Shown: one piece after another, positions 7,100 through 9,702 of the stretch
Position numbering within the stretch: position 1 is the stretch's first letter
Layout: every line of letters starts with the position of its first letter
NCBI GenBank assembly: GCA_023433825.1
Contig: JAEYTU010000193.1
Location: 1-9,702 of the forward strand
Length of the DNA stretch: 9,702 nt
Direction of reading: 5' to 3'
From: Planctomycetota bacterium
Lineage (GTDB): Bacteria > Planctomycetota > UBA1135 > UBA2386
Translations under genes and position numbers: made by a program
The notes under the pieces: generated by a model
Databases searched by the model: none
What the model was told of the DNA's origin: nothing
What the model saw: the letters and a program-made list of their open reading frames with translations, nothing else

Positions 7100-7933
7100 T
7101 CACGTCGTCTCGAGCGGCACGGCCTTGGTCGGCTTCTCGAACTCGCGGTCGATCTCGGCGAGATCCTCGGGCGTCAGCTCGATGTCGGCCGCCGCGGCGT
7201 TCTCGCGCAATCGCTGCGGATCGACGCTCTTCGGGATCGTGACGACGCCGGGTTCGCGGATCGTCCAGGCGATCGCGATCTGCGCCGGAGTCGCGCCGTG
7301 CCGAGCCGCGACGCGCGACAACGCGCCGTCCATCAGCAACGCGCCCTGGTGCAGCGGCGAGTAGGCCATCACGAGAACGTCCATCCGGCGGCACTCGTCT
7401 CGCAGACGGAAGTCGATCCCGCGGTGCGCGACGTTGTAGAGCACCTGGTTCGCGACGATCCCAGATCCGCCGCGCGCGTCGCGCGCGATCGAGAGTTCCC
7501 GCAGGTCGAAGTTGCTGACGCCGAAGCGCGCGATCTTGCCCTCGTCGCGCAGCGCGACGAACGCATCGATCGTCTTCGAGATCGGGTGCGGACCTTCCCA
7601 GTGCAGCAGGTACAGATCGAGGTGATCGACCTTCAGCCTGCGCAGGCTCGCCTCGCAGGCCGTGATCGTGCCTTTGCGCGATGCGTTCTGCGGCAGCACC
7701 TTCGAGACGAGGAACACTTCGTCGCGCCGTCCGGCGATCGCCTCGCCGACGATCTCCTCGGCGCGCCCGTCGGCGTACATCTCTGCCGTGTCGATCACGG
7801 TCATCCCGAGATCGAGCCCGAGGCGTAGTGCCGCGACTTCGCGCGAACGCGCGCTCGGGTCGTCGCCCATGCGCCAAGTGCCTTGGCCGACGACGGGGAT
7901 CGTCGCGCCGTCGGCGAGTCTGCAGGTTCGCAT
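7100..7933 (-). CDS. YeaE-like aldo/keto reductase
   Basis: This gene encodes a 277-residue cytoplasmic NAD(P)H-dependent reductase of the aldo/keto reductase superfamily, a (beta/alpha)8 barrel that reduces aldehydes and ketones to alcohols. The full catalytic tetrad is visible: D48 and Y53 in IDTAEMY, K78 in LVSKV, and H111 in YLLHW. GVSNF (138-142) and NQVLYN (162-167) are the usual barrel strands. IPKS (233-236) with R241 and N245 forms the cofactor phosphate-binding segment typical of the family. Overall sequence (VGQGTW, DTAEMYADG, ACEASLRRL) resembles E. coli YeaE, reported to act on methylglyoxal; the substrate here is inferred only. The start at 7933 is preferred because AGGAG precedes it by five bases and the family begins near here. 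An in-frame ATG at 7993 would add 20 residues of low-complexity Pro-Thr sequence. It sits 70 bases after the gene at 8004-9702, on the same strand. Confidence 0.96.
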   Translation of the reverse strand: MRTCRLADGATIPVVGQGTWRMGDDPSARSREVAALRLGLDLGMTVIDTAEMYADGRAEEIVGEAIAGRRDEVFLVSKVLPQNASRKGTITACEASLRRLKVDHLDLYLLHWEGPHPISKTIDAFVALRDEGKIARFGVSNFDLRELSIARDARGGSGIVANQVLYNVAHRGIDFRLRDECRRMDVLVMAYSPLHQGALLMDGALSRVAARHGATPAQIAIAWTIREPGVVTIPKSVDPQRLRENAAAADIELTPEDLAEIDREFEKPTKAVPLETT

Positions 7934-7938
7934 CCTGA

Positions 7939-7943
7939 CTCCT
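7939..7943 (-). promoter_or_regulatory. Ribosome binding site of the aldo/keto reductase gene
   Basis: On the minus strand AGGAG is followed by five bases and then the ATG at 7933. This decides the start against the in-frame upstream ATG at 7993. Confidence 0.7.
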
Positions 7944-7950
7944 GATGCTC

Positions 7951-7981
7951 GTGGTGTCGGTGGTGTCGGTGGTGTCGGTGG
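7951..7981. repeat. Short 9-bp tandem repeat upstream of the reductase gene
   Basis: GTGGTGTCG occurs three times without a mismatch (7951-7959, 7960-7968, 7969-7977) and is followed by a partial GTGG. It fills much of the 70-base gap between two minus-strand genes. If the far upstream ATG at 7993 were used it would encode a PPT repeat at the reductase N-terminus. Confidence 0.9.
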
Positions 7982-8003
7982 AGTTCCGCGCACGCGCCGC
8001 GGG

Positions 8004-9702
8004 TCAGTCCGGGATCCGGCGCAGAGTGTAGAACGCCTCGTGGGCGATGGGGGGACGTCCTTTCGCGTCGGTGAACTTCGTGCGCAGCTCGATCGCGAAC
8101 ACGCGATCCACGCGGCGCTCGCTCGTGACCAGCGTCACGCGCGTGCGCGTCGCGTCGAGCGAGACGCGCTCGATCGTGATCGTTCTTTCATCGACCTCTT
8201 CGGAGCCGTAGTCGCTCGTGTAGCGATAGCCGTACTCACGGATCGCGAAGGCCGCCGCATCCGGCGTGACCGGTGTCGCGATCGGCGCTGTGAACGCCAG
8301 CACGAAGCCGTCGCGCGTCGCCGTGACCTCTGCGAGGTCGAAGACGTCGCCACCGCGGAACGTCAGCCGCTGCAGTCCGAACGACTTCGGTCCGACGCTG
8401 CCCCAGCCGCGCTCGGTCAGCCCGAGATACAGCGAGCCGTCGGGCGCGAACGCGACGCGATTGACGCCGCACGCGAAGCCGCGCCAGAACGGGTAGCACG
8501 CGCCCTGCCACACGTCGCCGACGTTCTGCAGCGTCGTGCGCACGAGACTCGCGTGGTTCTGGTCGCCGACGAACATCTGTCCCGCATACGGACCGAACCG
8601 TCCGCCCGTCCGATCGAACGTCGGCCACGACGTCGACTTCATCAGGTGGTACGGGTACCAGACCGCCGGCAGTGTGCGTTCGCGTTCCCAACCGAAATCG
8701 GTCATCGCGTCGGCCCACTGCTTCGCGAGCGTGTGACCGTAGAAGCGCTTGCTCTGCAGATGCGCGAGACGACACGCGTCCATCCACTCGCCCTGGTTGT
8801 CGGTGTAGAAGACGTTGCCCGCGTCGTCGACGACGAGTCCGTTCGGCGAGCGCAGGCCGTAGCACTCGATCGTGAACGTGCCGTCGGGCGCGACGCGGAA
8901 CGCCGAGCCGCGGTGGCGCAGTTGGTCGCCCTTGCCGGAGGGGAAGCCGATGTTCAGCGTTCCCCAGAGGCTGCCGCTGGCATCGCGCACGGGGCCGAAG
9001 ACGTACTCGTGGTAGTTGCCCGACATCCCCCAGTCGGCGACGACGGTTCGAAACGTGTCGGCGACGCCGTCGCGATCGGCGTCGAGCAGACGCGTCAGCT
9101 CCGGCTTCTGCGCGACGATCACGCTGCCGTCGTCGTCCAGCAGCAGACCGAGTGGCTCGTGCAGTCCCGACGCGAACTCGGTCAGTCCGAGCCCTTCGGT
9201 CGTCGCCGCCGACGGGGTCGCGACGCGATACACCGAGCCGCGCCGCGTGCAGAACCACAGACTGCCGTCGCGCGCGAACGCGAGGCCGCCGATCTCGGCG
9301 ACGAGATCGTCGGGCAGCGGGACGGTCGTCACGCGATACGGACTCCGCTCGCTCCCGTCGTCGATCGCGCCGAGGCGGTGACCGAGCGGCGGCGCGCCGA
9401 CGACGCGGAAGCAGAAGCCGAAGTTCGTGCCCTTGTTGACGACCTTCAGCAGGATCGTGTTCGCGCCGGCCTTCACGTCGACGTCGATCAGGTGTTGGTC
9501 GCGCACGACCGCTTGGAACGCGTCGCGACGGAACACTTCGACCCCGTTGACCCACATCGCCGCCGAGTCGTCGAACCCGAGGCCGAATCGCAGACGGCCG
9601 GCGTCGGCGCGTGTCAGCGTTCGCAGCAGGTAGACGACGGAGCGGTCGGCGTTGGGGAATCGGAAGTGGAACGGCTCGCCGTCGCGGATCGCTGCGTCGG
9701 CC
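8004..9702 (-). CDS. Secreted beta-propeller, putative dehydrogenase-like (DUF7133/TIGR02604 type), 5' end outside window
   Basis: The frame stays open from the stop at 8004-8006 to the window end. The methionine at 9557 is internal: codons before it continue a fitting domain (RSVVYLLRTLT, RLRFGLGFDDSAAMWVNG). About 9690-9390 encodes a beta-sandwich of the PA14/carbohydrate-binding-like type (WVNGVEVF, GANTILLKVVN). About 9340-8360 encodes a propeller with family signatures: LDADRDGVADTFRTVV (Ca-binding-like Asp cluster), SGNYHEYVFGP, YGLRSPNGLVVDDAGNVFYTDNQG, RTGGRFGPYAGQMFVGDQ, WQGACYPFWRGF and TERGWGSVG. A C-terminal domain follows with YGYRYTSDYGSEEVDERTI. From memory, this belongs to large proteins of planctomycetes, verrucomicrobia and Bacteroidota related to sugar-dehydrogenase propellers, often joined to a c-type haem domain. 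No CxxCH motif is present in the visible part. Enzyme activity is not established. The signal peptide and any haem domain would lie beyond the window. Confidence 0.91.
   Translation of the reverse strand, partial: ADAAIRDGEPFHFRFPNADRSVVYLLRTLTRADAGRLRFGLGFDDSAAMWVNGVEVFRRDAFQAVVRDQHLIDVDVKAGANTILLKVVNKGTNFGFCFRVVGAPPLGHRLGAIDDGSERSPYRVTTVPLPDDLVAEIGGLAFARDGSLWFCTRRGSVYRVATPSAATTEGLGLTEFASGLHEPLGLLLDDDGSVIVAQKPELTRLLDADRDGVADTFRTVVADWGMSGNYHEYVFGPVRDASGSLWGTLNIGFPSGKGDQLRHRGSAFRVAPDGTFTIECYGLRSPNGLVVDDAGNVFYTDNQGEWMDACRLAHLQSKRFYGHTLAKQWADAMTDFGWERERTLPAVWYPYHLMKSTSWPTFDRTGGRFGPYAGQMFVGDQNHASLVRTTLQNVGDVWQGACYPFWRGFACGVNRVAFAPDGSLYLGLTERGWGSVGPKSFGLQRLTFRGGDVFDLAEVTATRDGFVLAFTAPIATPVTPDAAAFAIREYGYRYTSDYGSEEVDERTITIERVSLDATRTRVTLVTSERRVDRVFAIELRTKFTDAKGRPPIAHEAFYTLRRIPD

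Noticed and set aside
5045..7828. A very long plus-strand open frame of 927 codons opposite two minus-strand genes
   Set aside because: It is antisense to a gene with a signal peptide and to a clear aldo/keto reductase with full catalytic tetrad. Its translation is Arg/Asp/Val-rich with no domain pattern, as expected for the reverse of high-GC coding DNA.
7934..7993. Start of the aldo/keto reductase at the ATG at 7993
   Set aside because: The added 20 residues are translated from the 9-bp repeat, are absent from the family, and the ATG at 7933 has a well-placed AGGAG.

Overview
This is a high-GC bacterial window that most likely comes from a planctomycete (Planctomycetota). The placement is an inference from protein style. 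Three of the five genes encode large secreted beta-rich proteins in a manner I associate with that phylum: a Kelch-type propeller, a two-cysteine beta domain read as FGxxC...GC, and a glycine-rich beta domain built on VRGRVDIRGRVVANG-like rungs. A fourth gene belongs to the propeller/putative-dehydrogenase family that is abundant in planctomycetes and verrucomicrobia. No rRNA, tRNA, CRISPR array, insertion sequence or phage gene is visible.

Layout. Two plus-strand genes converge on three minus-strand genes at about 4740. On the plus strand, positions 2-1513 hold the C-terminal 503 codons of a glycine-rich secreted protein whose start lies outside the window. After 111 bases follows a complete 1032-residue paralogue (1625-4723) with signal peptide, six Kelch repeats, a two-cysteine domain and the same glycine-rich region. 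The glycine-rich halves of the two proteins align without any gap over 498 residues at a constant offset of 3207 bases, with about 71% identity by hand count. They are tandem duplicates. On the minus strand, reading right to left, come a 5'-truncated beta-sandwich plus beta-propeller protein of the DUF7133/TIGR02604-like type (8004-9702), a YeaE-like aldo/keto reductase (7100-7933), and a 748-residue secreted protein with a probable seven-bladed propeller and the same two-cysteine C-terminal domain (4760-7006). The two convergent genes are separated by 36 bases occupied by an inverted repeat whose outer arms contain both stop codons.

How the genes fit together. The four large proteins are probably secreted or cell-surface proteins, though a signal peptide is visible only in the two complete ones (1625-4723 and 4760-7006). 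The aldo/keto reductase is the only clearly cytoplasmic enzyme. The minus-strand genes are collinear with gaps of 70 and 93 bases, so co-transcription is possible, but I see no functional link. I found no convincing new defence or mobile system. The most notable signals are the strictly length-conserved glycine-rich duplication and the shared two-cysteine domain in otherwise unrelated proteins.
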